In this document: positions 17,252-26,340 of the stretch, in pieces | How the letters are laid out: each line of letters opens with the position of its first letter | How positions within the stretch are numbered: position 1 is the first letter of the stretch | NCBI RefSeq assembly: GCF_026230195.1 | Contig: NZ_CP036501.1 | Coordinates: 1,612,001-1,676,000 of the forward strand | DNA: 64,000 nucleotides | Source: Candidatus Paraluminiphilus aquimaris | GTDB lineage: Bacteria; Pseudomonadota; Gammaproteobacteria; Pseudomonadales; Halieaceae | Direction of reading: 5' to 3' | Translations under genes and position numbers: made by a program | The notes under the pieces: generated by a model | What the model was told of the DNA's origin: nothing | Seen by the model: only the letters and a program-made list of their open reading frames with translations | Database searches by the model: none

Positions 17252-18136
17252 TTAAGCCTGTCTTCGCTGAGCAATCATTTCGGCCGTTCGAAGTCCGGCC
17301 GCTGTCATGATGTCGAGATTACCCGCGTATTTGGGTAGGAAGTCGCCCAGTCCCTCGACCTCCACGGAGATCGTGATGCGATTGCCGTCGATGATCGGTG
17401 CGTTATTGAGCTTGTAGCCCGGAACATACCGTTGCACCTCGCCAACCATGGCGTCTATCGAGGCACGAATTTCGGCTTCTTTCGGATCATCTATCGTCAG
17501 ACAGTGAATGGTGTCCCTCATGACCAATGGTGGCTCGGCCGGGTTTATAATGATGATGGCCTTGCCTTCATCCGCACCACCAATTTGGGCGATTGCTGAG
17601 GAGGTGGTGCGCGTGAATTCATCGATATTATCGCGCGTGCCCATACCCACCGACTTAGAGGCAACTGTTGCGACAATTTCGGCATACTTCACGCGTTGTA
17701 CACGGCTAACGGCGAACACCATGGGAATGGTAGCCTGACCACCGCAGGTCACCATATTGACGTTCTGAGCAGGTCCCGTGTTGAGCAGCGCTTCGAGGTT
17801 GACCGGGGGTATGCAAAAAGGTCCGATAGCGGCAGGGGTAAGATCAATCATGGTGGCGCCGAGAGCGGTGACTTTGCGACTGTTCTCTGCATGCACGTAA
17901 GCGGAGGTCGCGTCGAAAACAAAGTCGACAGGCGCTTCATCGAAGCCTGCAACAAGTCCGTCGACACCTTCTGTGCTCGTGCGCAAACCGAACTCTCTCG
18001 CCCGCTGAATGCCGGCTGATTCCTCGATACCGACCATCCAGGTGGCCTCAATAAAATCGCTGCGCTGACATTTCATTAGTAAGTCAGTGCCGATATTACC
18101 GGGGCCAATGATGGCGGCTTTGGCTTTTATTGTCAT
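17252..18136 (-). CDS. hsaG: Acylating acetaldehyde/propionaldehyde dehydrogenase
   Basis: A 294-residue CoA-dependent aldehyde dehydrogenase of the BphJ/HsaG/MhpF family. Rossmann motif [12 protein letters not shown] (9-20), catalytic Cys131 in [11 protein letters not shown], and the terminal NLDIMTAAG region are intact; length is typical. It converts the aldehyde released by HsaF into acyl-CoA with NAD+. It sits between the hydratase and aldolase genes in the canonical order (E-G-F). GGGTGA precedes the ATG. Confidence 0.92.
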   Translation of the reverse strand: MTIKAKAAIIGPGNIGTDLLMKCQRSDFIEATWMVGIEESAGIQRAREFGLRTSTEGVDGLVAGFDEAPVDFVFDATSAYVHAENSRKVTALGATMIDLTPAAIGPFCIPPVNLEALLNTGPAQNVNMVTCGGQATIPMVFAVSRVQRVKYAEIVATVASKSVGMGTRDNIDEFTRTTSSAIAQIGGADEGKAIIIINPAEPPLVMRDTIHCLTIDDPKEAEIRASIDAMVGEVQRYVPGYKLNNAPIIDGNRITISVEVEGLGDFLPKYAGNLDIMTAAGLRTAEMIAQRRQA

Positions 18137-18149
18137 AAATCACCCATTG

Positions 18150-18956
18150 TTAAATGAATCGACAGCTAGCGCTGCAGGTCTCAAACTCGTTACCTGACAT
18201 CGTCAAGCTCATGATGTCTCCTGCTTGCACGGGTTCCAGTGGGACAACCGACCCCGATAGAATGACCTCGCCGGCCTCGAGGGCGATACCGTAGGCGCCC
18301 AAGGTATTGGCTAACCACGCGACGGCGGTGAGGGGGTTGCCCTGAACGGCGCTACCGAGCCCTGAACTCAATGGCTGACCGTTTTTACTCACGTCGATTT
18401 TTATACTGGGTAGGTCCACGTCGTTTGGGTCGATTTCACTGTCGCCTAATACGTAAACACCGCAACTGGCGTTGTCAGCAATGGTGTCTTGGATGGCGAT
18501 TTGCCAATTTTCGATTCGGGAGTCGACGATCTCAAAGCAGGGCATAATGCTCTTTGTGGCAGCCAGGACGTCAGCTTCGGTGTTGTCTGTTCCGGTCAAT
18601 GTGGATTTAAGGCGAAACGCTATTTCACCCTCCGCGCGAGGTGAGATCATATTGCCTGCTATCGGAATCTCGGCGTTATTTTCGTAGGCCATCGCATCCG
18701 TCAGAAAGCCAAAGTCGGGCTGAAAGACGCCGAGCATCTCTTGCACGGCGGCGGAGGTCACTCCGATCTTTTTCCCCACAACGATTTCACCATCGTTAAC
18801 TGTTCGGTGTGAGAGCATGATCCGTGATATCTGATAGGCATCCTCGATCGTAATTGAAGGATGCGTCTCACGCAGCGGCTTAATGGCGGTTTCTGTGCGC
18901 ATGGCATCATAGAGTGCACGCCCAAGGGTTTCGTGATCGGCGAACGTAAGACTCAT
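18150..18956 (-). CDS. hsaE: 2-hydroxypenta-2,4-dienoate-type hydratase
   Basis: A 268-residue member of the FAH/MhpD hydratase family. The metal-ligand region reads SPRAEGEIAFRL, and a further acidic ligand lies in CFEIVDSRIENW; QGNPLTAVAWLANTLGAYG is the family's C-terminal core. It adds water to the 2-hydroxydienoate that HsaD releases from ring A, forming a 4-hydroxy-2-oxoacid for HsaF. Gene order C-A-D-E-G-F matches bacterial steroid clusters. Confidence 0.9.
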   Translation of the reverse strand: MSLTFADHETLGRALYDAMRTETAIKPLRETHPSITIEDAYQISRIMLSHRTVNDGEIVVGKKIGVTSAAVQEMLGVFQPDFGFLTDAMAYENNAEIPIAGNMISPRAEGEIAFRLKSTLTGTDNTEADVLAATKSIMPCFEIVDSRIENWQIAIQDTIADNASCGVYVLGDSEIDPNDVDLPSIKIDVSKNGQPLSSGLGSAVQGNPLTAVAWLANTLGAYGIALEAGEVILSGSVVPLEPVQAGDIMSLTMSGNEFETCSASCRFI

Positions 18957-18998
18957 GCGTGGCTCTCGTTGTTTAAATAGACCGTATTTAGACCGGCA

Positions 18999-19832
18999 TT
19001 AGTGAGAAAGAAAAGACAGACAGCGTTCGTTGAAGAGATCTGGATACTCCGACATGACCCAATGACCACAGTAATTCACCAGTTCAGCTTGGACACTTCC
19101 CTTCATCCCCAGAATTTTCCACGTGCCTGACGCTGGACAGAAACGGTCCTCTGTACCCCAAAATACCAATGTATTGATATCGATTGAGGCCAGTTGATCG
19201 CTTAAATCAGGTATCTGCATTGTGGCAAGAACGTGAGCATTTTGTGTCTCCAGTGTCGCCCATCGTTCGTCGACCAGTTCATCGTCAACATTTGCCGGGT
19301 CATGAACGAGTTGAGTCAGCAGTTGAGCCAGCACCTCTTTGGTGAATTCAGGAGAGCCCATGGGATACTTCACCATGGCTTGAATGCCGGGCATGGAAAA
19401 GTAGTTCTCGCGTGATTCAATGCCACCGGGCGCCATGAGAATGAGTTTTTCCACACGCTCAGGATGGCGCAACGCCAAACCCAACGCCACCGCGCCGCCC
19501 AGTGAATTCCCTACGAGTACCGCTTTGGCGATACCCGTACGGTCAAGGAGTGAGACAAGTCCATCGACGAAAAAGTCGAGGGTATGGTCTACATCCTGTG
19601 GTTTTGAGGTCTTTCCATAGCCCCACTGGTCGAAAACGATGCAGCGGTAGCCCGCGCCTTGAAACGCCGAAACGTTGTGCTTGAAGTTACTCCAACCGCT
19701 AGCCCCCGGGCCGCTACCATGAATGAAGACCGCAACACCTTGTAAGTCCCCAGTGGGCGCATGGTCGGTGTAGTGGATGACCCGTTCTGGCTCAACTTCA
19801 TGGTATTGCGACGTCTCGGGGTTGGCAGCCAT
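18999..19832 (-). CDS. hsaD: Meta-cleavage product C-C hydrolase HsaD/TesD
   Basis: A 277-residue alpha/beta hydrolase of the MhpC/BphD group. Oxyanion-loop FIHGSGPGASGW, nucleophile Ser110 in VGNSLGGA, acid Asp229 in GTEDRFCP and base His257 in CGHWVMSE form the catalytic triad. It hydrolyses 4,5-9,10-diseco steroid (DSHA) into the C/D-ring propionate (HIP) and a hydroxyhexadienoate. Its ATG shares one base with the hsaA stop (TGATG), so the two are translationally coupled. Confidence 0.92.
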   Translation of the reverse strand: MAANPETSQYHEVEPERVIHYTDHAPTGDLQGVAVFIHGSGPGASGWSNFKHNVSAFQGAGYRCIVFDQWGYGKTSKPQDVDHTLDFFVDGLVSLLDRTGIAKAVLVGNSLGGAVALGLALRHPERVEKLILMAPGGIESRENYFSMPGIQAMVKYPMGSPEFTKEVLAQLLTQLVHDPANVDDELVDERWATLETQNAHVLATMQIPDLSDQLASIDINTLVFWGTEDRFCPASGTWKILGMKGSVQAELVNYCGHWVMSEYPDLFNERCLSFLSH

Positions 19833-20962
19833 CAGATGAATACGTCCTTGTTTTCCATCCCGAGGGTGACGCTACCCAAATTTCGCGCAAACGCAGTAGG
19901 GTTGTTCGCGACGTGACACCGTGCAATGTGAATATCGTGCCAAAGTTGCTGCAGTGGGTGGCCATTGAAGACAGAGCGCCCACCGGCAACGTCAAATAAG
20001 GTGTCAATCGCCTCAATGGCTTTGTCGATAACGATCGACGCTTGGTACCGGTACATGATTCGTTCTTCAAGTGTTGGCTTCCAGTTAGCAGCCTCCATCT
20101 TGTTGAAGTTATGGAACATCACCGCTTCAAGCTCACCGATGGTATTCAACACTTTAGCAAGGCGTTCTTGGGTCTCTACATCACCCGCGAACTTGGTCAT
20201 ATCGGTGGTTGAATTGCCTTGTTTGGCGTCAACAAAGACTTTTACCGCTTTCTTGAGTGCGCCGATAGCCGCCGAGTTCACTACACGGACAAACGTCTGC
20301 GCCCATGATAAATCGTACATGGGGTTTTCTTGGTCGTTGACGCAGTTGAAGCCGTCCATCTGCTTGTGCGTACGATGTTCTGGCACAAAGATAGGCTCAG
20401 AGATGACCACATCATTAGAACCGGTCCCTTGGAGGCCCATAACGTCCCAGGTGTCTTCGATATCATATTGCGATCGGGGCACAAGAAATGTGCGGTAGCC
20501 GTCACCGGGGATAACCCCGCCTAACAACGCCCAAGTGCAGTGGTCAGAGCCCGAACTCCAGCCCCAGCGTCCGTGAAGCATAAATCCGCCTTCACACATT
20601 TCTGCGCGGGCACCAACCGGGTTATACGAGCTGCTGATGAGCGTATTGGGGTCATTTTCGTACACTTCACGCTGAGCTTCTTCGGACATCAATGCGAGTT
20701 GGAATGCGTGGACAGCTATAATGCCGCCAGCCCACGCCGTGCTCATGTCGGCTTCTGCGATCCGCACTTGCTCAGCAAAGAATTCCTGCGGCTTGCGTTC
20801 GAGCCCACCCCATTGCTTTGGGAGTAACATGGTGAAGAAGCCGCATTCTTTCAGCGCATCGACCACATCTTTAGACATGCGCCGCGACGCACGCTGCTCG
20901 TCTGACTTACTCGCAATCAAATCGAGTATTTGCTTTGTGACTACTGGCTCGTGTGTGCTCAT
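19832..20962 (-). CDS. hsaA: Flavin-dependent 3-HSA monooxygenase, oxygenase component (HsaA/TesA2)
   Basis: A 376-residue protein of the acyl-CoA-dehydrogenase-like group D flavin monooxygenases (HsaA, HpaB-like). Marks: LLPKQWGGLERKPQEFF near residue 47, the flavin/substrate-binding HGRWGWSSGSDHC, VMGLQGTGSNDVV, and a C-terminal FDVAGGRSVFNGHPLQQLWHDIH with the conserved His. It hydroxylates the phenolic A ring (3-HSA to 3,4-DHSA) using reduced flavin supplied by a separate reductase. No reductase gene is seen in this window. Coupled to hsaD by TGATG overlap. Confidence 0.9.
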   Translation of the reverse strand: MSTHEPVVTKQILDLIASKSDEQRASRRMSKDVVDALKECGFFTMLLPKQWGGLERKPQEFFAEQVRIAEADMSTAWAGGIIAVHAFQLALMSEEAQREVYENDPNTLISSSYNPVGARAEMCEGGFMLHGRWGWSSGSDHCTWALLGGVIPGDGYRTFLVPRSQYDIEDTWDVMGLQGTGSNDVVISEPIFVPEHRTHKQMDGFNCVNDQENPMYDLSWAQTFVRVVNSAAIGALKKAVKVFVDAKQGNSTTDMTKFAGDVETQERLAKVLNTIGELEAVMFHNFNKMEAANWKPTLEERIMYRYQASIVIDKAIEAIDTLFDVAGGRSVFNGHPLQQLWHDIHIARCHVANNPTAFARNLGSVTLGMENKDVFI

Positions 20963-21040
20963 TTCAAATTCCTAATGGTATTTCCGTCTGGTTGCGGTTT
21001 TAGGGCATTGAGCACATCGTTGCAAAGCGTTGCGCTCGTC

Positions 21041-21055
21041 ACATACCTCGTATGT
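21041..21055. repeat. Small hairpin in hsaC-hsaA gap
   Basis: Perfect inverted repeat ACATAC / GTATGT with a 3-nt loop in the 112-bp space between hsaC and hsaA, an unusually large gap for this operon. It may mark an internal promoter, operator or mRNA-processing site. No T-run follows on either strand. Confidence 0.3.
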
Positions 21056-21074
21056 ACTAACCTTGAATATCGAC

Positions 21075-21980
21075 CTAATCCGCGTGGCCTACAGAGAAAT
21101 CATGACCCCAGAAGCTGACAACCGTGCTTTCGAAGACTTCGTACGCATCCCATTCATCAATCGTCCGACCCTCTGCACCGTACTCAACATCGAAACCAGC
21201 GGGACTTTGCATGTAAAAACTGACCATATGATCGTTGGCGTGACGCCCTAAGGTGCCTGTGAGTTTGACGTCGGCGGCAATGCGCCGATCGTTGCACAGA
21301 CCCACCTCATCGACATTGTTCACCTCGGTCATCACGTGGATGCAACCGGCTGGATGCGGCAGTTCAAGTAATCCCAGACTGTGATGGCGACGATTGCAGT
21401 GCATGAACCACAGCCGTTTTACGGGCTCATCTGGGTCAGGTGTAAACCGCAGTTTCATCAAATCAGATAAACCAAAGCCCAGGACATCGATAAAAAATTG
21501 CGATGTTTCATCAAAGTTAGGTGCGGGGAGCACAATGTGTCCAAGTCCTTGGTCGCCCGTGACAAAGCCGGAAACACCTTGGGGGGAGTTGAGGCCTTTG
21601 AAGTCAGAGACAACGCCCCAATAGGCTTCGTGATGATTGCCGGCGGGGTCAGTGAAGCTTAGAAGGTTCTGTACACGGCGCTTTGCAATAGTGGCGTCGT
21701 CACCCCAAGTAAAGGAGACGCCTGCCGAGGAGAGAGCGGCTGCCACATCGTCGAGACCGTTTTGATTATTGGTCTCCCAGCCACAGACGGCCAAGCCATC
21801 TGCCTCGGCTGCCTGAACGAAGACCCTGTAGGGGTGATCATCCATTTTGAAATAGTGGGTTTTATCGTCACCGAGCCTTGACGACACATCTTCAAGGCCC
21901 ATGACGTCACAGGCGAAGCCCTTCCACTGACTCAGCGTTGTTGCATTTACCCCTATGTATCCCAAGCTTTTAATACTCAT
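21075..21980 (-). CDS. hsaC: Extradiol ring-cleavage dioxygenase HsaC/TesB
   Basis: A 301-residue type I (vicinal oxygen chelate) extradiol dioxygenase with two repeated halves. The catalytic half supplies the iron ligands His148 (GLGHIVL), His215 (GCIHVMTEV) and Glu266 (FDVEYG), and the acid/base residues His200 (RRHHSLG) and Tyr256. It splits the catechol A ring of 3,4-DHSA at the 4,5 bond. Length and motifs match HsaC and TesB. It is the second gene of the leftward operon, 69 bp after fadD3. Confidence 0.92.
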   Translation of the reverse strand: MSIKSLGYIGVNATTLSQWKGFACDVMGLEDVSSRLGDDKTHYFKMDDHPYRVFVQAAEADGLAVCGWETNNQNGLDDVAAALSSAGVSFTWGDDATIAKRRVQNLLSFTDPAGNHHEAYWGVVSDFKGLNSPQGVSGFVTGDQGLGHIVLPAPNFDETSQFFIDVLGFGLSDLMKLRFTPDPDEPVKRLWFMHCNRRHHSLGLLELPHPAGCIHVMTEVNNVDEVGLCNDRRIAADVKLTGTLGRHANDHMVSFYMQSPAGFDVEYGAEGRTIDEWDAYEVFESTVVSFWGHDFSVGHAD

Positions 21981-22049
21981 TGCGCTAATCTCTTCTCTTT
22001 TTTAGATGGCTCGATGTCATTTTTGGCTGCTTATCCTAACGGTGTAAAC

Positions 22050-23633
22050 TCAGAGCATCGCTCTGAGCTCCGTCTTTAGCACCTTGCCCGATGCGTTTAA
22101 CGGCAGCGTCTCAGTGAATATGATCCTTCTTGGAACCTTGTAGTTCGCCATGTTCTGACGACTCCAGTCGATGAGGTCAGCTTCTAGTAACTGGCTTTTG
22201 GGGGTTCTCACCACAAAGGCGGCAGAGACTTCCCCCATGCGTTCATCGGGCATGCCAACGACCGCCGCTTGAGCGACCTCGTCATGGTTTAACAATTGAT
22301 TCTCTATCTCTGCGGGGTAACAGTTGAATCCCCCGGAGATAAACATGTCTTTGAGCCGGTCTGTTATGCGAATGTTACCAGCACAATCAAGGGACCCGAT
22401 GTCGCCCGTATGCAGCCAGCCATGTTTGTCGATTGTTTCGGAAGTGGCTTGCTCGTTGTTGAAATAGCACTGCATGACATTAAACCCTCTGACCACGATT
22501 TCTCCGGTTTCATCAGGCGGGGCAAGGGTTCCATCATGTCGCATGATGCCAACCTCGACCTCGGGAATCGCGCGCCCCGATGTTTTTGCAATGATGTCAG
22601 GCGCATCGCCTCGTCGGCACATTGTGACCAAGCCGCAGGTCTCGGAGAGACCGTAGGCGGTGATGACGGTATCGATGCCGAGGGTCTCTCTCATCGCGAC
22701 AATCAGTTGGGTCGGTATGGTCGCTGCACCCGTTGTCGCTTTTTTGAGCGACGAGATATCGAAGGCGTCCCTATCTGGATGCATCAAGATACTTTGAAAG
22801 AGGGTGGGCGGCCCCGGCATCACACTGATTCGATGTGTGCTAATAGCCTTGAGTACCGCAGGAACATCGAATACGGCCATTGGGTAGACCGTTGCACCGC
22901 GCAGCAGGGCGGCGAGCCAGCCAGCCTTGTAGCCAAAGCTGTGAAAGAACGGATTGATAATGAGGTAGTGGTCGGTCTCGTCTAATCCTAAAATATCGCT
23001 AAAGACGTCGAACGCGTGAATGTTTTGACCGTGCGTGGTGACAACACCTTTGGCGCGCCCAGTTGTGCCCGATGTAAACAAAATATCCGAGACCGTATTG
23101 GGTCCTGTGGCCAAGCGTTGTGTATCGCGTTGCGCACAGAGGGTATCGGGCGCGCGCTCCCCCTCGTGAATCCATCGATGGTAAGTCGTTTCATTTAAGG
23201 AGTTTGGTGCAGGTAGGGCAACAATGTGTTCCAGGCCCACAATATTTTCGTTCTCAAGTTCTTGAGCATAGTTTGAGCCCAAAAACTCATCGACGACGAA
23301 GGCTACAGAGCTGCCGCTATCGGCAATGATGTCCCGCGCTTCGCCAGCCTTATAACGGGTGTTTACCGTAACCAATGTACCGCCGACATACTGGATCGCG
23401 AGCGCTGCAATAATCCATTCTGCGCAATTGGGTGCCCAAATGGCCGCCCGGTCACCGGACCCGAAGTCTCTTGCCACCAGTGCATTAGCCAGATGCTGTA
23501 CCTGCATAAAAACCGTTTCAAACGACAAGTTTCTGCCGCTGTCGTGGATAAAGGTTTTCGCTGCATAGCGCTGCGCCGCATCCTCGATAAGGTCTGCGGT
23601 TGTGTTGTGGCCTGTTGGACATGCCGTCGTCAT
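22050..23633 (-). CDS. fadD3: HIP-CoA synthetase FadD3
   Basis: An ANL ligase (527 residues from ATG 23633; an ATG at 23681 would add 16) with strong resemblance to mycobacterial FadD3: IAALAIQYVGGTLVTVNTRY, DILFTSGTTGRAKGV, INPFFHSFGYKAGW, VMPGPPTLFQSIL, TAYGLSETCG, LHTGDIGSLDCAGNIRITDR and the C-terminal lysine in NASGKVLKTEL. FadD3 makes the CoA thioester of the bicyclic propionate HIP, committing the C/D rings to degradation. It heads the leftward hsa operon and faces ipdA across an 88-bp promoter region (136 bp from the ATG chosen here). Confidence 0.9.
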   Translation of the reverse strand: MTTACPTGHNTTADLIEDAAQRYAAKTFIHDSGRNLSFETVFMQVQHLANALVARDFGSGDRAAIWAPNCAEWIIAALAIQYVGGTLVTVNTRYKAGEARDIIADSGSSVAFVVDEFLGSNYAQELENENIVGLEHIVALPAPNSLNETTYHRWIHEGERAPDTLCAQRDTQRLATGPNTVSDILFTSGTTGRAKGVVTTHGQNIHAFDVFSDILGLDETDHYLIINPFFHSFGYKAGWLAALLRGATVYPMAVFDVPAVLKAISTHRISVMPGPPTLFQSILMHPDRDAFDISSLKKATTGAATIPTQLIVAMRETLGIDTVITAYGLSETCGLVTMCRRGDAPDIIAKTSGRAIPEVEVGIMRHDGTLAPPDETGEIVVRGFNVMQCYFNNEQATSETIDKHGWLHTGDIGSLDCAGNIRITDRLKDMFISGGFNCYPAEIENQLLNHDEVAQAAVVGMPDERMGEVSAAFVVRTPKSQLLEADLIDWSRQNMANYKVPRRIIFTETLPLNASGKVLKTELRAML

Positions 23634-23712
23634 AAATGTGTTTACCGTTAGTCTATTTGTGCACGCTAAGTTGCTTAGCATTTCTTGTCATAGTCTCAAT
23701 GGGGGATGCTGG

Positions 23713-23750
23713 TCAGATGGTGCACTTTGATACTGGATTCATCTGATCAG
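23713..23750. promoter_or_regulatory. Operator-like repeats in fadD3/ipdA divergent promoter
   Basis: Inverted repeat TCAGATG (23713-23719) / CATCTGA (23740-23746) overlapping a perfect palindrome CTGATCAG (23743-23750). It lies between two divergent operons that encode the two halves of the steroid pathway. The octamer recurs at 12600-12607. The local TetR-type motif of Actinobacteria (KstR2) is not present. Confidence 0.45.
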
Positions 23751-23769
23751 TCATATAGGAAATTCGCGC

Positions 23770-24642
23770 ATGAATAAGTGCGTCAGCGCTGCTGAGGCGG
23801 TGTCTGCTATTGAGAGCGGAATGACCATCGGTATCGGTGGTTGGGGGCCTCGTCGAAAGCCAATGGGGCTTGTGCGCGAACTGTTGCGTTCTGATGTGCG
23901 CGACCTAACGGTTGTGGCTTACGGTGGGGCCGACGTGGGGCTCTTGTGTGCTGCGGGTAAAGTGAAGAAAGTGATCTTTGCCTTCGTGTCATTGGACTTT
24001 ATGCCACTGGAGCCCGCTTTCAGAAAAGCGCGTGAGTCAGGCGCCATAGAGGTACGCGAAGTCGATGAGGGCATGATGCTGCTCGGTTTGCGAGCTGCCG
24101 CCTGGGGGAGTCCTTACATTCCCACTCGGATTGGCATTGGGACCGATGTCGTGACGCGCAATCCAGACCTTAAGCTGGTTGACAGCCCCTACGACGATAA
24201 AGAATGGGTGGCGATGCCCGCGCTAAGTCTCGACGTGGCTCTGATCCATGCAACCAAGGCAGATGAACGAGGCGTTTGCGAAATCGCAAGTCCCGACCAT
24301 TACATGGATGATTGGTTTGCACGAGCATCCGACACGACCATTGTCTCGGTCGACGAGATGGTCTCCACGGATTATTTTCATGATCCCGACGTCGCTCGTC
24401 GCGTGTACTGGGAGCGCAATTGCACCAGCAAAGTTGTCCACATGCCGGGTGGTGCGCATCCGTCCTCATCTGACCCGCTGTACGGTTTTGATATCAAACA
24501 CTACAAGGAATACGGGGCGTTGATTGCCGAGGGCGGCTTCGATGCTTGGTCAGAGGCCTTCTTGGGCGATTCCGAGGCAGATTATCAAGCGGCTGTTGGC
24601 GGACTAGATACCATTCAATCACTGCCGTTACCGGTTTACTAA
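23770..24642 (+). CDS. ipdA: IpdA, alpha subunit of COCHEA-CoA ring hydrolase
   Basis: A 290-residue protein of the class I CoA-transferase alpha fold: GMTIGIGGWGPRRKPMGLV near residue 17, then LLCAAGKVKKVIFAF and a DEGM segment at residues 99-102 where the catalytic Glu of IpdA is expected. IpdAB is known to hydrolyse a C-C bond of COCHEA-CoA, opening the C ring, rather than transferring CoA. It begins the 10-gene rightward operon with AGGAAA before the ATG. IpdB follows after 12 bp, as in KstR2 regulons. Confidence 0.9.
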   Translation: MNKCVSAAEAVSAIESGMTIGIGGWGPRRKPMGLVRELLRSDVRDLTVVAYGGADVGLLCAAGKVKKVIFAFVSLDFMPLEPAFRKARESGAIEVREVDEGMMLLGLRAAAWGSPYIPTRIGIGTDVVTRNPDLKLVDSPYDDKEWVAMPALSLDVALIHATKADERGVCEIASPDHYMDDWFARASDTTIVSVDEMVSTDYFHDPDVARRVYWERNCTSKVVHMPGGAHPSSSDPLYGFDIKHYKEYGALIAEGGFDAWSEAFLGDSEADYQAAVGGLDTIQSLPLPVY

Positions 24643-24654
24643 CAGGAGCGCCTT

Positions 24655-25446
24655 ATGACGTTTTCTCTCGCAGAGCTCATGGTCTGTGCAGCGAGCCAAA
24701 GCTTCGATGATGAAGGAGAGGTGTTGGCAACCGGAATTGGCTTATTGCCACGGCTGGCTGCCAGCCTCGCAATGCGGACAACGAATCCCGACATGATGAT
24801 GACCGACAGTCAGTCATATATGCTGTCGCGACCCAACCCCGTCAGTGGTATGACTTCTCACGCGGGGCAAGCCAATGAAAATTGGATGGGGTTTGCTCGT
24901 ATTTTCGACAACGTATGGAGCGGTGCGCGACATGCACTGGTTGGCCCGAGTCAGGTCGACCGTTTTGGGCAGACTAACATCGCGGCACTGGGCGGAACGT
25001 ACGACGCGCCGAAGGTGCAATTATTGGGTGTGCGGGGTTTTCCCGGCAACTCCATCAGTCACGCTAACTCGTTCTTCGTCCCGAAGCACTCAACACGTGT
25101 ATTCGTTGCGGGGGAGTGTGATGTGGTTTGTTCAGTGGGCTATAACCCTGATCGCCTGCCACGAGGCTATAGTTTTGACGATGTCGATATTCGACGTGTC
25201 ATTACCGACTTGTGCGTGATGGACTTCAATGGGCCCAACAAACAAATGCGCGTGATTAGCCTACACCCAGGCGTACAGTTAGCTGAAGTGCAGGAAAATA
25301 CGGGCTTTGAGCTTGCCGTAGCTGATACCGTGGCGGAAACAGCGTCACCGACGCATGAGCAGCTGGCGATTATTTCAGAGCTGGATCCATTGAATTTCCG
25401 TGCAAAGCAACTCAAAGACAATCCGCCCGGCGTTCGAAGCGCCTGA
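24655..25446 (+). CDS. ipdB: IpdB, beta subunit of COCHEA-CoA ring hydrolase
   Basis: A 263-residue CoA-transferase beta-fold protein. MVCAASQSFDDEGEVLATGIGLLPRLA-type N-terminal pattern (residues 8-35), QVDRFGQTNIAALGG and RGFPGNSISHAN are visible. With IpdA it forms the heteromeric hydrolase that opens the C ring. AGGAG precedes the ATG. Its stop codon overlaps an ATG of the next gene (TGATG at 25444-25448), though that gene more likely starts at 25461. Confidence 0.9.
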   Translation: MTFSLAELMVCAASQSFDDEGEVLATGIGLLPRLAASLAMRTTNPDMMMTDSQSYMLSRPNPVSGMTSHAGQANENWMGFARIFDNVWSGARHALVGPSQVDRFGQTNIAALGGTYDAPKVQLLGVRGFPGNSISHANSFFVPKHSTRVFVAGECDVVCSVGYNPDRLPRGYSFDDVDIRRVITDLCVMDFNGPNKQMRVISLHPGVQLAEVQENTGFELAVADTVAETASPTHEQLAIISELDPLNFRAKQLKDNPPGVRSA

Positions 25447-25460
25447 TGGGAGAGAGCACT

Positions 25461-26336
25461 ATGACAGACGCAAACACTGACTACGTCGAAGAGAGCGATA
25501 TTGTGACCTATGAGGCGGCCGATGGGATCGCCTGGATCGCAATGAATCGACCAAAGTACAACAACGCGCAGAACGGACGGATGACTTACGAGCTTGATGC
25601 CGCGTTCATGCGCGCCGTGGCGGACGATGACGTCAAGGTGATTGTACTCAAAGGCGAGGGAAAGCACTTCTCGGCAGGGCACGATATTGGAACACCCGGA
25701 CGCGATGTGCACCTGAGCCAAGAGCGCGTAACAAGTTGGTATGACCACGCGAATAAGCCCGGCGGTGAATATTTATATGTTCGCGAGGCGGAGGCGTATC
25801 TGGGGATGTGTCGCCGGTGGCGAGATATTCCCAAGCCGACCATCGCTGCCGTCCAAGGAGCCTGTATAGCCGGTGGCCTCATGTTGGCGTGGGTTTGTGA
25901 CCTTATCGTTGCGACTGACGATGCGTACTTCTCAGATCCGGTGGTGAGGATGGGTATCCCCGGTGTGGAATATTTTGCTCACCCTTACGAATTAAACCCC
26001 CGGATCGCAAAAGAGTTTCTCTTCACTGGCAATAAAATGGGTGCCGAGCGGGCGTATCAGATGGGCATGGTGAATCAAATTAGTTCACGAGAGACCCTGA
26101 CAGATGATGTGACGGCTTTGGCGACCAAGATCGCCGGCATGCCGCGCTTAGGTCTTGCGCTCACCAAACAGGCCATTAATAACGTTGAGGAACTTCAAGG
26201 TAAGCGCCAGGGAATGGAGGCAGCCTTTGCTTGGCATCACTTCGCGCACGCTCACAACGATGTCGTTTCGGGTGACAAGTTGGGGGGGTTCGACGCGAAA
26301 GCCATGGCCAAAGCTAACAAGTCAGAGGACAGTTGA
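25461..26336 (+). CDS. Crotonase-superfamily protein lacking hydratase glutamates
   Basis: A 291-residue enoyl-CoA hydratase/isomerase-family protein from the ATG at 25461 (GGGAGAGAG 5 bp upstream). CoA-binding and oxyanion-hole segments are present (HFSAGHDIGTPG; CIAGGLMLAWVCDLIVATDDA). The two catalytic Glu of true hydratases are both replaced: the GGGxE position reads GGLML and the PE position reads DPVVRMGIPG. It is therefore probably not a simple hydratase; it might be an isomerase, C-C bond hydrolase or thioesterase acting on a ring-opened CoA ester. It lies between ipdB and fadE31 in the C/D-ring operon. Confidence 0.78.
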   Translation: MTDANTDYVEESDIVTYEAADGIAWIAMNRPKYNNAQNGRMTYELDAAFMRAVADDDVKVIVLKGEGKHFSAGHDIGTPGRDVHLSQERVTSWYDHANKPGGEYLYVREAEAYLGMCRRWRDIPKPTIAAVQGACIAGGLMLAWVCDLIVATDDAYFSDPVVRMGIPGVEYFAHPYELNPRIAKEFLFTGNKMGAERAYQMGMVNQISSRETLTDDVTALATKIAGMPRLGLALTKQAINNVEELQGKRQGMEAAFAWHHFAHAHNDVVSGDKLGGFDAKAMAKANKSEDS

Positions 26337-26340
26337 TCTC

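Noticed and set aside
19965-20498. 177-codon open frame opposite hsaA
   Set aside because: Antisense to a conserved monooxygenase gene with clear motifs.
22296-22985. 229-codon open frame opposite fadD3
   Set aside because: It lies wholly antisense to a clear FadD3 gene, has no recognisable domain or RBS, and is a by-product of codon bias.
25167-25748. 193-codon open frame opposite ipdB and the crotonase gene
   Set aside because: Spans two real genes on the other strand and resembles no family.
26155-26340. Upstream extension of the fadE31 frame
   Set aside because: It overlaps the preceding crotonase gene; the ATG at 26341 gives the normal acyl-CoA dehydrogenase N-terminus.
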